Positions 24,328 through 35,833 are shown, counted from the stretch's first letter. The stretch: 64,000 bases of DNA from Torreya grandis (GCA_037957365.1 JARHVA010002127.1:434001-498000); one strand, 5' to 3'. Notes: generated by a model not told the origin, from the letters alone. Numbers and translations are program-made.

Positions 24328-26193
24328 AAAACAAGAGGTCATTTTCAATTTTAGCGTGAGAGGATATTTATAGTATATTTAAACATGTATATGGGAATAG
24401 GTTGGATCTGTTTAGGCCCTTACTTTTTAGGAAAAACTATAAAGAAGCCATTTTGGTTAAAAAAACCCATTCAAGCATGCAGGAATAGAGAAGAAAGAGC
24501 TTAATAGGATAGGTTTGGAAGCTCACATATGTCATGACACTTTGCATGGAGGTTTAAGAAGTTTGGAGGAGTTATTAATGGTCCTAAACAACTATTTTGT
24601 GGCATTGGATTAAAATTTGAATGTGTAATCTCTTTGAACAATGGCTAAGAGGGTAAAACTATTTAAAACCCTTAAAAGAACTTGATTTGAGAAATTAGGT
24701 TGGAAACGCATCTATATGGACTAGTATGACCATGAAATATTTTTGAACTTGGAAATGACTCTCTTATCTCTCTCAAATTCCAAGTAGCTTTACGAACTTG
24801 TACGAATGGGGGTAGAAACAAGGTTTTTCTCATTTTTTTGTATGTTTTTCAGGGTTTAGGATGTTTAAAGAGATGAAAATAATATGTATGGAAATATTAA
24901 GACTTAATATAACTCTCCATATCACTATTATTCCTTTAAAAATCTCCTAACTATCCAAATTAGGTGCTTCAACTTAGCCAGTCAAAACTAGCCTATTGGA
25001 CAAGCTAGTGAGAAGTGTGAAAACTCTAATGGAAAGTGATTTTAAAGTGTCCTTGATGATTATAAGGACATGGATGGAATTAAAAAATTTCATCTAATAC
25101 ATTTTACATATTTTCTTAAGAAACTAATCTCTTTTTGGGAGCCAAGTGTGCAAGGTGCATGAAAGGAGTGGTTTCTGGACAACAGATGATGATGGTTCAA
25201 TTTCAAAGGTTTTTAGAGGACCAAGCTTAAAAATAATGCATGGAGAGTAATTTATGAGATCCTACCCTTGAATTCAAATAATTTTACCTGATCCTAATCA
25301 GATATGGGATATTCAAATAGGTCCAAATCATAAAGACAAGTTTTTGAGCAAGAACAAGGAGTTTTTGCCACTTTTTTTTAAGGTTATGACTTGGATTGAC
25401 ATTTGTAGCTCCTAAAATTGCATGGTTAGTCCCATAAAATATAAAAATTCAAAAATAACTAATTTTACCATCTTAAAAAGTGTCCTTTTGACCCTTGGAC
25501 TTCTCTCTTCTTCTCTCTCTCTCAAGTTCAACCATTTTGACATTGTATTGGATGCTCCACTCGAGTATAATGAAGCCCTAATAAAATGTATACATTTTGA
25601 TCAATAATAAAAATTATTATAACTTTATCTATTCCTATTATTAGTTTGTTTAATTTTATGATGAATCTTGCTTAGTGAAAATTATGGATTCCTTAGCATG
25701 TTGTTTCATTCTTTCACCTATTTGTAGCATCTTTTTGTAGGGCATATGAAGTGTTTCAAGAAATATTCATGGTTTAAGTGAGTTATTATATTAATTATTT
25801 CCATCATATTACTATTTTATAGTCCTCTTATCTTTTCACATTCATCCATAACCTCATAATATAACATTGATGTGAGAAGATGAAGATTGAAGAAGTGTAG
25901 TTTCAACTTGTCCTTGATTTCAAGTGTAACATGCATATGGTTGAATGTCATCATGTTATTTGGTGTATAACCTCCATTATATTAGTTTTATTTTATTTAT
26001 CTCTCTCCATTTTAACCCCCAAGTTTATTCGTAGTTGCAATCCAAATTGGTACATCAAGGGAGCTAGTTCTATCTTGAGATTCACCTCATTCCTTAGGCT
26101 GCCCACAAGCCTAGAGGTGATTCCATTGTGAAACTTGGATGAAGAGAGATTTTTAATCTCCTCAAAGGGTGAAAATAAAAGTGAAAATAATCA
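24328..26193 (+). repeat. Right LTR of C, second part
   Basis: Resumes homology with the left LTR from about 8965 (AGAGGCCATTTT) and carries the uninterrupted version of the D insertion site near 25650. It ends GTGAAAATAATCA. The TATA-like string of the left copy (10144) is missing because of a short deletion near 25528. Confidence 0.88.
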
Positions 26194-26904
26194 TATGAAA
26201 AAAGAAAATTAACAATAGTAATAATTTCTTTTTGAATTACATTATTGCTACTTGACTTAGGAAATTCTTTCATGAGGAAACCTTTTGCAAAGATACTGAA
26301 TTGGAATAAGGGTCAAATCATATGTATCTACACCATTTTATGTAAAATTATCATTTTAATCATTACAACCTAGAAATCTATTAGGAATATTAGTATATGC
26401 ATTTGTATCATTTAGATCTAGGGATATATAAGTAATGCCACCATTTTTATTTGCATTTGAATGATCTAAAGAAAGAACAAGATTGTCAACATCATCAATA
26501 TTTTGGAAAGAAGGAAAATGTTCACCCTTTTCAATATTTTCATAATTTTAAAGAGAATAAAAACATTCATTGTTTGGTTCACATTTAGAATTTATGCATG
26601 AAATATTTTTATTTTCAATATCATGAATGCTAATGTTTTGCATATGTATTGTATCATCTTTATGTGATGTAGTAACATAGTTTATTATTTTAAAATTTTA
26701 AGGTATTTCATTATTAAATTTAGAATAAATAGGAGAACTAGGATCCTCATAGTCATATTCAAGATGTGGATAATCATATTTATACCCATATGAAGACATG
26801 TTATAATTGTCACCATATTCATTTAAACTTGCATTTTCATTACCGTTTTTTAATATCATGTTGTAAGAAAAAGTGGAGGGTTGAGCACATTGTTCAGATG
26901 CCAT
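26194..26904 (-). pseudogene. Element B gag, N-terminal half (broken, minus strand)
   Basis: The minus strand from ATG 26904 reads 68 codons (MASEQCAQPSTFSYN onward, Tyr/Asn/Asp-rich: YGYKYDYPHLEYDYEDP). After a stop the same frame gives a further Asn/Asp-rich stretch, including INSKCEPNNECF and SFQNIDDVDNLVLSLDHSN. It reaches 26194, where C begins, and the gag core resumes at 5851. The N-terminal piece itself has no diagnostic motif; the assignment rests on orientation, position and the gag core across the insertion. The start codon lies about 300 bases from a possible LTR/primer-site junction near 27200. Confidence 0.5.
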
Positions 26905-26999
26905 AAAATCCTCATATGTAATGCATTATTCATATGGAACATTAAACAATATATCCAAAGGATGAGACTCCCTATGGCTTTCAATAGGAATAAACATGA

Positions 27000-28379
27000 T
27001 GAAGGCTACAAGTTTAGATGCAACCAAAAAGAGAAAAAGTAAAAAGCCTAGAGAAAAAAATAAAGAAGCATTCCTTAATCTATGCCCATGAAAATAAATT
27101 CAAATCTAAAAAATAAAATATATAAATTTGAAAATAACCTTGACATTTTTTTGGAAGGATAAACCTTAGGGAAATTTAGGGCTTGGTTCAAATATAGAGG
27201 ATGGGTTCACCAAAATGTTTTATTTAAAATGTGTCTATAACATAAATGAGCTATGCAAATAATATGTTTGAATGTAATAAATTAAATTCTCTTTAAGTAA
27301 TATATGATAATTTATTAGAATTTAACCTATTTAAGCATGTGTAATAAATATAAAAAAGATTATACAACTAAGGGTTAATATAATCATATCTTGTTTATTA
27401 TTCTATTTTCGACTGTCACTATTATCTAGCTTTGTATCATTTCCCCAACTTAGTTCTATGTTCTGTTCATTCAGGGTTTTGACTATTTTTATTCCTTAGA
27501 CACTACTATTAAACTCAAATATTACTGTCAATGTTAGTTTCCTCTTATGGACATTTATATCCTACCCAAAATATACACATTTTTTGAATTCATTAGGTGA
27601 AATTTTAAAGGTTTTTAATCACCTTTTTGATGATGTATTCAGATCTATAATACATGTTGCTACTCTTTTCTGATTGATCAAACCCTAGTTCTTCACCTTA
27701 GTTTTTCACCCTTGGAGTGAGTTTGCTGAAAAATGGGTTAGTGGGCTCATGGTGTTGAGCTACTTAAAAGACCCATATGTCAATGAGAAATTTTTAAATA
27801 GCCAATAATCTAAGGAGAGTCTCAACCTTATGTAGTTATCCCCTATGTGTGGGAAAGTATGTGCATAAGGGTGAAATATACTATATGAAGATGCATACAA
27901 TGATCTAGCTTGTGATTTGATAAATATCACTCACGTGTTGCTCTTTGAATGCTTTAGACCTATAATATGAATTCTCATATGATTTATATGTAAATAAAGA
28001 TGAATGTAGAAGATTAGAGTATTTGTAAAACTAATTGATTAAGCTTTTGTAGGTGTTTCATTGGTATTTGGTAGATTAAAAATGAAAAGGGTTAGACTAG
28101 AATTTATACCACACCTTATGAAAATATCTCATGGCAGGGTTTAAAGAAAAATAATCCAACCCATAGGTTTTGAATAATTTTAAATTTTGATGAATTTTGG
28201 TAACTAGACACTAGATAAGGATCTGGTACTACCATTGGTGGTAATGTCCATTTATTGCTGATACTGTCAAGAAGGATATAAAATCAGTATGGATCTAAAA
28301 GTAATAGGGAAGGATGTCTATTAAGTTTTAAGTTTAATGTGCTATACATGAGACCTAGGTCATTATAATGATATGGATT
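27000..28379. other. Unassigned; possible 5' LTR of B (minus strand) near 27211
   Basis: On the minus strand, AAATAAAACA (ending at 27211) followed by TTTTGGTGAACCCATCC looks like an LTR end followed by a primer site, ahead of the gag start at 26904. I found no partner LTR. The rest, to 28379, has no readable gene; part may be further RT sequence of F too decayed to follow. Confidence 0.3.
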
Positions 28380-28823
28380 AGACTAAGAGATAATAATTTA
28401 GGCATAATGAGATGGTGAATGCGAGCCTTTTGATAACATGGAAGTCTAGAACTGAAGTATAGAGCCCTGATTAATATTTTTCAAATGTACAAGATTAAAA
28501 TGCTATGAATATTTAGTTTTAGTATTTACATAACTTTGTTCACTTGAGTAGGCATAAAAGGTAATTAATACATGGGTGTGGATACCTATTATTTATAATG
28601 ATAATGTTAATGGCCCTATAACTAATACATAGTCACTACATCCCATCTATATTTATAGCTAATATTATTGGACTTCCACAAAGTAATGCACAAGGTTGAA
28701 TATGCCATTTCTAGATTAAATCATAAATTTATCACTTGATCCATTCATTTTTGACACCAAGATCATGTAAAATGGTCCATTTGGTGAGGATGCTCCAAAG
28801 ATCAAGTTGATGGGATGTGTTTA
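28380..28823 (-). pseudogene. Element F reverse transcriptase, N-terminal part (minus strand)
   Basis: Starting at the edge of G, the minus strand reads PINLIFGASSPNGPFYMILV, the Ty3/gypsy block where RT begins (family pattern IDLxPGAPLPNGPxYR). It continues GHIQPCALLCGSPIILA (family GHIRPSSSPCGSPIVLV), then LCISYRAINIIIINNRYPHP (family LCIDYRALNKxTxxNRYPxP). Three consecutive conserved RT blocks in order make the identification firm, though frames shift and stops are frequent. The active-site YVDD part is not readable. Its upstream partner lies beyond G at 34277. Confidence 0.75.
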
Positions 28824-29172
28824 TATAAGGAAATTACTTAGATAATTTGTAACAGTAGAATTGTATATGGTAGAATTAAGAGTAGAATGAGTAGATCCAC
28901 AATAACAATTGGCAAAAGAGAAAAATACTTGAATATTATGTCTAAGCCACTTCAAGGGGAACACCTCTAAAATAATGCAATAAGAACAAAATTCACAATA
29001 TGATTATAAAAGATAAACCACTACCTCCTATATATACTCTACTTAGCCATGGTTATTCCATAGGTTGACCATACTAAGAATATCAAGAAATACAACAAAC
29101 TAATATGAATATGTGTAAGCCATAAGTCAGCCACACATATCCCTAGATGCACTATAGGTTAGGGGAATAACA
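28824..29172 (-). repeat. 3' LTR of G
   Basis: Direct repeat of 33932-34276, sharing AAAAATACTTGAATATTATG and CATATCCCTAGATGCACTAT. On the minus strand it starts TGTTATTCCCC. The preceding polypurine-like tract is AAGTGGAGTGGCA (minus strand, 29185-29173). Confidence 0.92.
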
Positions 29173-29224
29173 TGCCACTCCACTTAAAAACAACATTTTC
29201 CTCAATGTTGAATCAAACCATGAT

Positions 29225-29352
29225 GTTTTTGTAGGAATGCTTCATCCTCCCATATTGCATCTTAAAAATGCAAGTTCTTCCATTTCATCAAATACTTCTT
29301 AATATCTCTAGTCTATAATTGATTAGTGCACATGTGAAGTATCTCCTTAGGT
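29225..29352 (-). pseudogene. G chromodomain
   Basis: The minus strand encodes ILHMCTNQL, stop, then TRDIKKYLMKWKNLHF, stop, then DAIWEDEAFLQKH. This is the chromodomain pattern of plant chromovirus integrases, an aromatic/charged YLxKWKxxxxxxAxWED block at the C-terminus. Such domains direct integration toward particular chromatin. The YLMKWK and IWEDE motifs are preserved; two stops interrupt it. It lies between the integrase and the 3' LTR, as expected. Confidence 0.85.
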
Positions 29353-29559
29353 TATAGAATGAATCTACCTTATTCATCTAGTTTAGGTAACTTAGTCTGA
29401 GTGGAAACTCTATGTCCAATTAATTTCTTTGGGTAAGATACATGGAATAATGGATGTATGTGAGTGGCTGGGGGTAATTCTAACTTGTAAGCCACACTAC
29501 CAATTTTTTGCAAGATCTAGTAAGGAACATAATACATAGGTGATATATTGTTATATTTT

Positions 29560-30440
29560 TTATATTGATTTAGATACATCTAATTATATGTATGTACATG
29601 CATAAATACCCAATCACCTATGTCAAAATGCCATTCACTACAGTGTTGATTTTCTTACCACTTCATTCAATTTTGTGCCATTGCTAAATTCTCTCACAAA
29701 CTGACTAATACCTCATGTTGATGGTGAATGTGTTCCTCAATAACTCAAATATTAGGATACACTATAAAAATAGAAGTAATGTATGGGGGGTGATACCTAT
29801 ACAATTTCATAAAGGGAGACATCTTGGAAGAAATGTGAAAAGAAGTGTTATACCACCATTCAACAAGTGGTAGCCAATGAACCCATTTGTTCTATTTGTC
29901 ATAAACAAAATAATGAAGATACCCTTCAATAAATTTATTGACTACCTCTATTTTTCCATCATATTTAGGATGATATGATGAGCTATGAGCCAAATGTGTA
30001 CCCAAACATGTAAATAATTCAGTCCAAAAATTAATAGTAAATATGGGATACTATCACTTATAATGATCTTTAGATGCCATGTAATTTTTGAACTAGATTA
30101 AGAAAATCAAAAGGTAATGTACTAGAAACAAATGGATATGATAAGGATAAAAAATTATAATACTTGGTGAGTCGATCCATAACTACCATCATAACATTTT
30201 TACCCTCAGACCTTGGTAACTCTGTAATGAAATCCATGGAAATCTCTTCCCAATGCTAGTTAGGGATGGATAAAGGCTGCAAAAGACTTGGGGTCTTAAT
30301 GGTTTCAAATTTATTTTTTTGGTAGCCACATATTTTTGAACATCCCATTTGAATACTTCCCAAAAGAAATCTTGCTTGATTCTATGATATGTTCAAGTTG
30401 AGAGGCATGCAGTTCTTGAAGAATTGTATGTTTGATGAGA
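29560..30440 (-). pseudogene. G integrase (broken)
   Basis: Integrase inserts element DNA into the chromosome. Minus-strand pieces in order are EEISMDFITELPRSEGKNVM and VVMDRLTKY (about 30255-30165, containing the first catalytic Asp), ISDSIPYLLL (family VSDRDPIF; second Asp, near 30060), DGKIEVVNKFIEGYLHYF (family QTEVVN, with the catalytic Glu, near 29950-29900), and WLPLVEWWYNTSFHISSKMS (near 29870-29810). All three acidic positions remain in the readable frames. Frameshifts between blocks prevent a continuous product. Confidence 0.85.
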
Positions 30441-30669
30441 GAATGATTACAATGGTATAATCTATATTTATAACATAAGGTGCTCTCCTTACTTTAAATT
30501 TTTTTAGATTCATTATAACCCTATTAAAGATTGTGAATCAAATCCTTTGTAACACTATCATTCTCCCATTATAATCTTACTTTCTTTAGCCAATATTTCT
30601 GCCACATGGTCATGGTGCATAACAATGCCTCAACTGATTCATCCTACCAAGAGAGGGCATCTGCTATCA

Positions 30670-31010
30670 CATTATCTTTTCCTTTATTATATGCTATTTT
30701 AAAATCACAACCTAAAATTTAGTCACCCATTTTTTTTTTCTTCATATGATAAATGTTATTCAAAAAATATTTTAGGCTATCATGATCAGTCTTTACCTAA
30801 AAGTGATGACTCATTAGATATGGTCTCCATTGCTTCACTACATGTAGAATAGCCATCATATATTTCTCATATATTGGTTTGAGCCTATTTTTATCCTTAA
30901 GCTAGATACTTTCAAATTATAGTGGTCTAACTTATTTCATGAGTACAAACCCCATGCCAGATCCTAATGCATCACACTCTAAAATAAATGTTTTTGAAAA
31001 ATTAGGAGTA
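30670..31010 (-). pseudogene. G RNase H (broken)
   Basis: The minus strand reads FSKTFILECDALGSGMGFVL (family ECDASGxGxGAVL), KPIYEKYMMAILHVVKQWRPYL (trimmed here to YEKYMMAILHVVKQWRPYL), and TDHDSLKYFLNN. The catalytic Asp of ECDA, the Glu of YEKY and the Asp of TDHDSL are all present. Stops occur between blocks. Confidence 0.85.
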
Positions 31011-31099
31011 ACTAAAACTAGAGTGGTGCACATTAAAATTTTAAATTATTCAGATGCCTTGGTAGCTAAATCATTCCACTAGAAGCAGTCTTTCTTCAA

Positions 31100-32071
31100 C
31101 AAAGAGGTGAGTGGGGTTGTAATGCTACCATAATTTTTGACAAAATGATGATAGTAACCAGTTAGCCCTGGAAATCCATGGAAGTTCTTAAGGGTCTTGG
31201 TAACTTGCCACTCCATCATTGCTTGGATTTTATTAGGATTAAATTTCACTTAATGTGAAATAATATGACATAATTAATCCACCTCTTGGACACCAAAAAC
31301 ACATTTAAAAGGTTTGGCATAAAGTTGATGTTGTTCCATAACTAAAAGCACTTATTTCACATGCTTCAAATGGTCTTCCCAATTTTTAATGTAGATGAGG
31401 ATATCATCAAAAAACACTAATACAACCTTTCTCAAAAATGGCATAAAAACAATATTCATCAAACTCTAAAATTTAGATGGTGCATTTGTGAGGCCAAAAT
31501 ACATGAACATACATTCATAATGACCTTCATGAGTTTTGAAAGCTATTTTAGGTATGTCCTCATTGTTGATGAGAATTTGATGATATCCAGAGTAAAGATA
31601 TAACTTGGTAAAATAAATAGCACCATGTAATTCATCTATAAAATAATCAATTACTAGAATAGGAAACTTATATTTGTTGGTGTATTTGTTGAGTTCACTA
31701 TAGTCTAAGCACATCCTCCAACTATCATCCTTATTTTGTACCATGACCATTAGGGAGGAATATTCACTTTGTCTATGTTGAATGATTCCTACCTCCAACA
31801 TCTCTTTTACCATATTTTTAATTTCACTCTTTTAGGCATAGGGATACTTGTGGGTTCTAATATTGGGTGGTTTACTTACTGAAATGAGTTTGATGGAATG
31901 ATCATGTGTATGACTTGGAGAAAGTCCTTTTAGCATGTCACCAAAAATAATAGAATGGTCATCCAACATATTTTGAAAATTAGGATGTGTAGAATCCTTA
32001 GTTGGTTGAACCTCCATGGAAAATAAGCGTAACATAAAACCTTCTGCACCTTTTCTAAGAATATTTGTCAT
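31100..32071 (-). pseudogene. G reverse transcriptase (broken, active site retained)
   Basis: 32071-31832 covers the segment before RT. 31813-31466 (115 codons, one open frame) encodes VKEMLEVGIIQHRQSEYSSL, WRMCLDYSELNKYTNKYKFP, LYLYSGYHQI and FGLTNAPSKF, the classic Ty3/gypsy RT finger and palm blocks. It continues past a stop with FLRKVVLVFFDDILIYIKNW near 31430-31375, so the FFDD active site is intact. The connection LTGYYHHFVKNY near 31180-31140 follows. Sequence and order match Del-type chromoviruses. Confidence 0.93.
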
Positions 32072-32084
32072 TTGGTGGGAACTA

Positions 32085-32490
32085 ATTAGTTATGGAGATT
32101 TAGCCTGTAATCTATGTAGTTCAAAATTCCTTCCTTCTAAATGGAACCTCATGAATAATTCTTGGAAATTCATCTCAATAGTGCTCAAACTGGTGAGTCA
32201 TTACACTTCCAAAATAATGTCATCTCCTCCCATGGGAATAGTAAACATAGGGGAATATAAGAAATAGTCTCCCATAACAAGCTTAATACCATGACATTTT
32301 ATAGAATAACTGACCATACCATCATTTACAATCATGATTTGAAAGCCTAGAGCTGGGTAAATAAAATAATTCAAATGAGTAGCCAACTTATTATTAATGA
32401 AGTTATGTGCATTACTAGAAGAACCCCATTACTTTAAGAGTTTGAGGAGTACTAATGCATAAAATTACATGATAAGAAATAGTAGGTTGA
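32085..32490 (-). pseudogene. G protease (broken, catalytic Asp lost)
   Basis: The minus strand reads ISYHVILCISTPQTLKVMG, then after a frame change SSSNAHNFINNKLATHL (family DSGSTHNFI...), ALGFQIMIVNDG, and CHGIKLVMGDYFLYSPMFTI followed by MGGDDIILEV. The block order is that of the retropepsin region in chromovirus polyproteins. The catalytic DSG triplet has become SSS, so activity is lost. 32386-32201 is the longest open piece (61 codons). Confidence 0.8.
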
Positions 32491-32589
32491 GAATATTTAG
32501 ATTCATCCTTAGGTTATTTTAACCCTTCCCCTAAAGCCTCCTCATATTCTTCCTCATCATTGGTACCATCAATGTAAAAAAAATTCTTT

Positions 32590-33552
32590 TCAACACATCG
32601 ATGCCCTTTTCTCCATTTTATATCATAGTCAAAACACAAACCTTTTGCATTCTTTTCTTCCACTTGTTGAGGTGTCAATCTAGCACATTGATTAAATGAT
32701 GGTGTTGGAAAGGTGTGTTCATGAACATTGATGAAAGGTATTCATCTGATCATCTTTTTTTCCTCAACCATGTGTGCCTTTGGTATGATTTTAGATATAG
32801 TACTGTGATGAAACATGTAAACCTCCAATTGGATGTTATCTTTGAGTTAGTCAAATTTTCCTCAGTGATCTTTGCCACATGTAAGGAGAGATATGGAATC
32901 AATGAATGTAGTCCTTGACAGTACTTTTTTAGTACAACTTGGTTAGCTGACTAAAGTAATTTTTAGAGAAATTATTGTGATAGTGAAGTTTTAACTCCTC
33001 ATAAAATACAAACCATGAAATTAGGACACCCTTTTCTTATTTTGAGCACATAACCAATAATACCAAATGAATGGCCCAGGTTCTAGATAGAGAGAGGTCA
33101 TAACCACTTTTTGTAATCATGGAGTTTGATGTAGATCAAATAAATTTTTAATATGAGTGAGACAAGTGAGTGGATCATTTTCATAGGTTCACTTTTGGCA
33201 ACATCAGCTTAGGGTTAGAATTGGTATTGGTATTATTTGGAGTAGGAGAACTAAACTAAAGTGGTGGAGGAGTATGTTGTAGTGGCTAAGTTGAGAAGTT
33301 GTCCAATTGCCCAGATATTTTTTATAATTTATCCTTCATTCTATCCAAGTCCCCTTTGAAACCTTTAATTTCCCCTTGAACCATATCAAAATCATCTTTT
33401 TTTATCATGCCCTGTAACCATGACTTAAGTTGATGAACTACCTCCAAAATAGATGGATATAAAGTTTTAGATTCCATGTCATCTTTGTGAGAAGTTTTTT
33501 GAGTTTCTTGTCCTTTCTCACATCCACGAGTGTTTGGACTAGCCATGCACAA
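32590..33552 (-). pseudogene. G gag with zinc knuckle (broken)
   Basis: The frame opens at ATG 33552 with 76 codons rich in charged residues (MCMASPNTRGCEKGQETQKT onward; a coiled-coil-like GEIKGFKGDLDRMKDKL at its end). The central gag core (about 33150-32750) is badly broken. The C-terminus carries GLCFDYDIKWRKGHRC at about 32650-32595, the LCYxCDEKWxxGHRC zinc knuckle typical of chromovirus gag. The second Cys has become Tyr, so zinc binding is probably lost. Confidence 0.8.
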
Positions 33553-33917
33553 ACCCTAATAAGGTTTCAACCCCCAAAAATGTACCATTGGAATACACCA
33601 TTACAATCATCTCACTGAGATGAATCTAATGACTACTATTATTCACAATGGTAAAAAAATTTTGACCTAAAAAAGTGTATCGATAAAATATACCATTATG
33701 ATCATCTTGTTGAGTCAAATATAATGATTTCTAATTTAGACAAGGTAAAAAATTTATAGACTTCTTTTGTTATTTTTTTGTGAAAAAACCTCATGAACAA
33801 AACTATGGTGATAAAAAAATCAAATCCTCTTAGATCATAAGTTATGTTTTTTCAGCCTTCTGGTACTTAGGATGCTAGATCTAAAAAAATATACTATAGA
33901 AACTTGGCAAAATCAAT

Positions 33918-33929
33918 GCTCTGATACCA
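33918..33929 (-). other. Primer binding site of G (tRNA-iMet)
   Basis: Minus strand TGGTATCAGAGC, an exact initiator-Met site, two bases from the 5' LTR. Confidence 0.92.
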
Positions 33930-33931
33930 CT

Positions 33932-34276
33932 TGTAAGGAAATTAATTACATGATTTACACTAATATAATTATATATGGTATAATTAAGAGTAGAATAAGA
34001 ATATCCACAACAATTGGTAAAAGAGAAAAATACTTGAATATTATGTCTAAGCCACTTCAAGGGGTAACCTTGACAATAATGCAATAATAAAAAAATTCAC
34101 AATATGATGATAAAAGACTAACCATTACCTCCTATATATACTCTACTTAGCCATGGTTATTTAATAGGCTGACCATACTGAGAACATAGAGAAATGTAAC
34201 AAGCCAATATGAAGATGTGTAAGCCACAAGTCAACCACACATATCCCTAGATGCACTATAGGTTAAGGGAATAACA
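33932..34276 (-). repeat. 5' LTR of G
   Basis: 345 bp. On the minus strand it begins TGTTATTCCC and ends CCTTACA. A TATA-like TATATATAGGAGG (minus strand) lies near 34141-34129. It pairs with 28824-29172. Confidence 0.92.
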
Positions 34277-34800
34277 TTCTGATGACATTGTAGAGGCACA
34301 CAAATAAGTGTAGTGAAGACACTTATATAATATTTTAAGAGCTACACCAACTATTATTTTTGTATAGTGTGATTTTGTATAATGGCTTATGTGGTTGTAA
34401 TGACTTGAAGAGATCTCTCTAGCCTAATAAACATTAGTACAAAATTTCCAATGTGATCAACCATATGCCTACACTAATTTACACTAATCAATACCATTAT
34501 ATTCTTAGGATGGACATTAGATATCTTATAGGATTAATATATTAATGTGATGATGACATTTTAGGTCTTGAACTGATAAATTACATATAGTTTCCACATG
34601 TATGGATGCCCAAACAAAACATCACAAACCTCCAGGGTTTTCACATCACAATAAACCTCATGTTTAAATGGCTTGGTTGTGTATGAAAGTATACATTGTT
34701 GGATAAAAATATTTTCCTTTGTTCATCCATCTGATGGAGTATGATAGTTGGTGAGGTGTTATTTTTAGACTCATTATTTGTAGAGTTATGATTTTACAAC
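34277..34800 (-). pseudogene. Element F protease-to-RT linker (minus strand)
   Basis: The minus strand reads FKHEVYCDVKTLEVCDVLFG followed by HPYMWKLYV at about 34665-34580. This is the Ty3/gypsy block CDVxPxDxCxxLLGxPW that closes the protease region. It continues with NPKNIMVLISVN near 34500 and FTTLICVPLQCH at 34310-34277 (family FSSPxGVPxxC, just before RT). The frame breaks exactly at 34277, where G starts, and resumes with RT at 28823. Stops are frequent. Confidence 0.7.
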
Positions 34801-35269
34801 CTACATTTCACCAACAATGGAATAAAGTTTAGAATCCATAATTTCCTTACTTTAATTATTAGGATAAAATAAGTTTGTCCTCATCGGATGAGATTTATTT
34901 TCCTCAATAAAAATGTCCTCTTAGACCAATATTCATTTTTGTTGTACATTGTGTTCATATGGTTCTCAGATCATTTTCCATTTTCCTAATTTAGGGGTTT
35001 ATCTATTGGATTTATTATAGCAAGCCTTGAGTTTTATCTCTTCTATGGGGCCTCTCTAGTCTATTAATTACTTTCATACTTTAAGTTTTCCCTATCACTT
35101 GATTGTGCCCACTTTCCTAAAATAAGTTTACCTTTTTGTTTGAACATTTCCTTGATATTTATTGCATATCAATGGGTTTCTACCATCATTTCAACAATTA
35201 TGAATCCCATCTCTATTTGGATATTTTAGTATGAAACACTTTTGTATTTGATTACTCTATGTATTTAGA

Positions 35270-35480
35270 GTCCTTGAGGTTGAGTTTTGATGATAGAGAA
35301 TGGAAGGCATGTGTGTATTCCTATACATATTGGTCTTTCTTATATTGAAATAATTGCTAATGCATGTACTTAACCTCATATGAATCTTCAAGACAATACT
35401 CAGTGGTAAAAATATCAATAAAGTCACTCCAAGAGGGTATGTGATGACCATACATTTAGCCTTTAAATTTTCATTAGATT
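35270..35480 (-). pseudogene. Element F gag core (minus strand)
   Basis: In the frame that is not the longest open one, the minus strand reads PSWSDFIDIFTTEYCLEDSY, then EVKYMH, stop, QLFQYKKDQYV, stop, EYTHAFHSLSSKLNLKD. This is the retrotransposon gag pattern WxxFxxxFxxxY...QLxQ...VxEYTxxFxxL. Both stops replace positions that are commonly Gln. The longer open frame here (35505-35257) is a shadow. Zinc knuckle not identified. Confidence 0.7.
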
Positions 35481-35833
35481 TATCAAATAGGTAATTCTCC
35501 CACATTATTAGACTTGGGGTTAAAATTTTATTAGAGCAAACATTATTTTATCTAAACTTGAGAAAGTGTTTGCAAATATAGACACTATTTATAAATTATA
35601 TATCACCTTAGCATTATACACTTGGAAAATACACATCATGGTTGTACCTTTAACTTCTAAACCTTTCCCATTGACAAAATTCTAACACAGACTATCTCTT
35701 TATGCCTAATTATTTATCCCTTAGTCTAACCAATGGTATTCTAATGAATCAAGGCTTATATCTTACCCAAAATTTTATAAAACTACTTATCTTCAATAGC
35801 TACAAGTTTTGGACTTGAACCTATTTTCCAACT

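Larger units (their letters stand above)
5852..26193 (+). mobile_element. Element C: giant non-autonomous LTR retrotransposon
   Basis: Two direct repeats of about 5 kb (5852-10276 plus 16033-16586, and 19377-22495 plus 24328-26193) flank a 2.8-kb interior. Removing insertions D and E gives LTRs of about 4.97 and 4.98 kb, a strong consistency check. Both LTRs start TGTKGAYC and the interior begins with a primer-site-like TGGCATGCCTGGTGGGAC. The interior has one long non-canonical frame and no protease, RT or integrase. By eye the LTRs differ at very roughly one position in ten, so the insertion is old. It lies in the gag of B. A possible target duplication is gtcat (5847-5851) against atcat (26189-26193) if the LTR ends at 26188. 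Confidence 0.88.
28824..34276 (-). mobile_element. Element G: chromodomain Ty3/gypsy retrotransposon (minus strand)
   Basis: A 5453-bp element with LTRs of 345 bp (5', 33932-34276) and 349 bp (3', 28824-29172). Read on the minus strand it has an initiator-Met primer site, gag with a zinc knuckle, protease, RT, RNase H, integrase and a C-terminal chromodomain. This order and size are those of plant chromoviruses of the Del/Tekay type. All frames are broken. It sits inside F, between the conserved VPLQCH and PINLIFGA blocks of that element. I could not define a target duplication. Confidence 0.93.

Noticed and set aside
30600..34300. Possible separate plus-strand genes (32016-32267, 32715-32918, 33872-34087)
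   Set aside because: All are antisense shadows of element G.
35257..35505. 82-codon minus-strand open frame
   Set aside because: Shadow: the gag core of F lies in a neighbouring frame of the same strand, with two stops.
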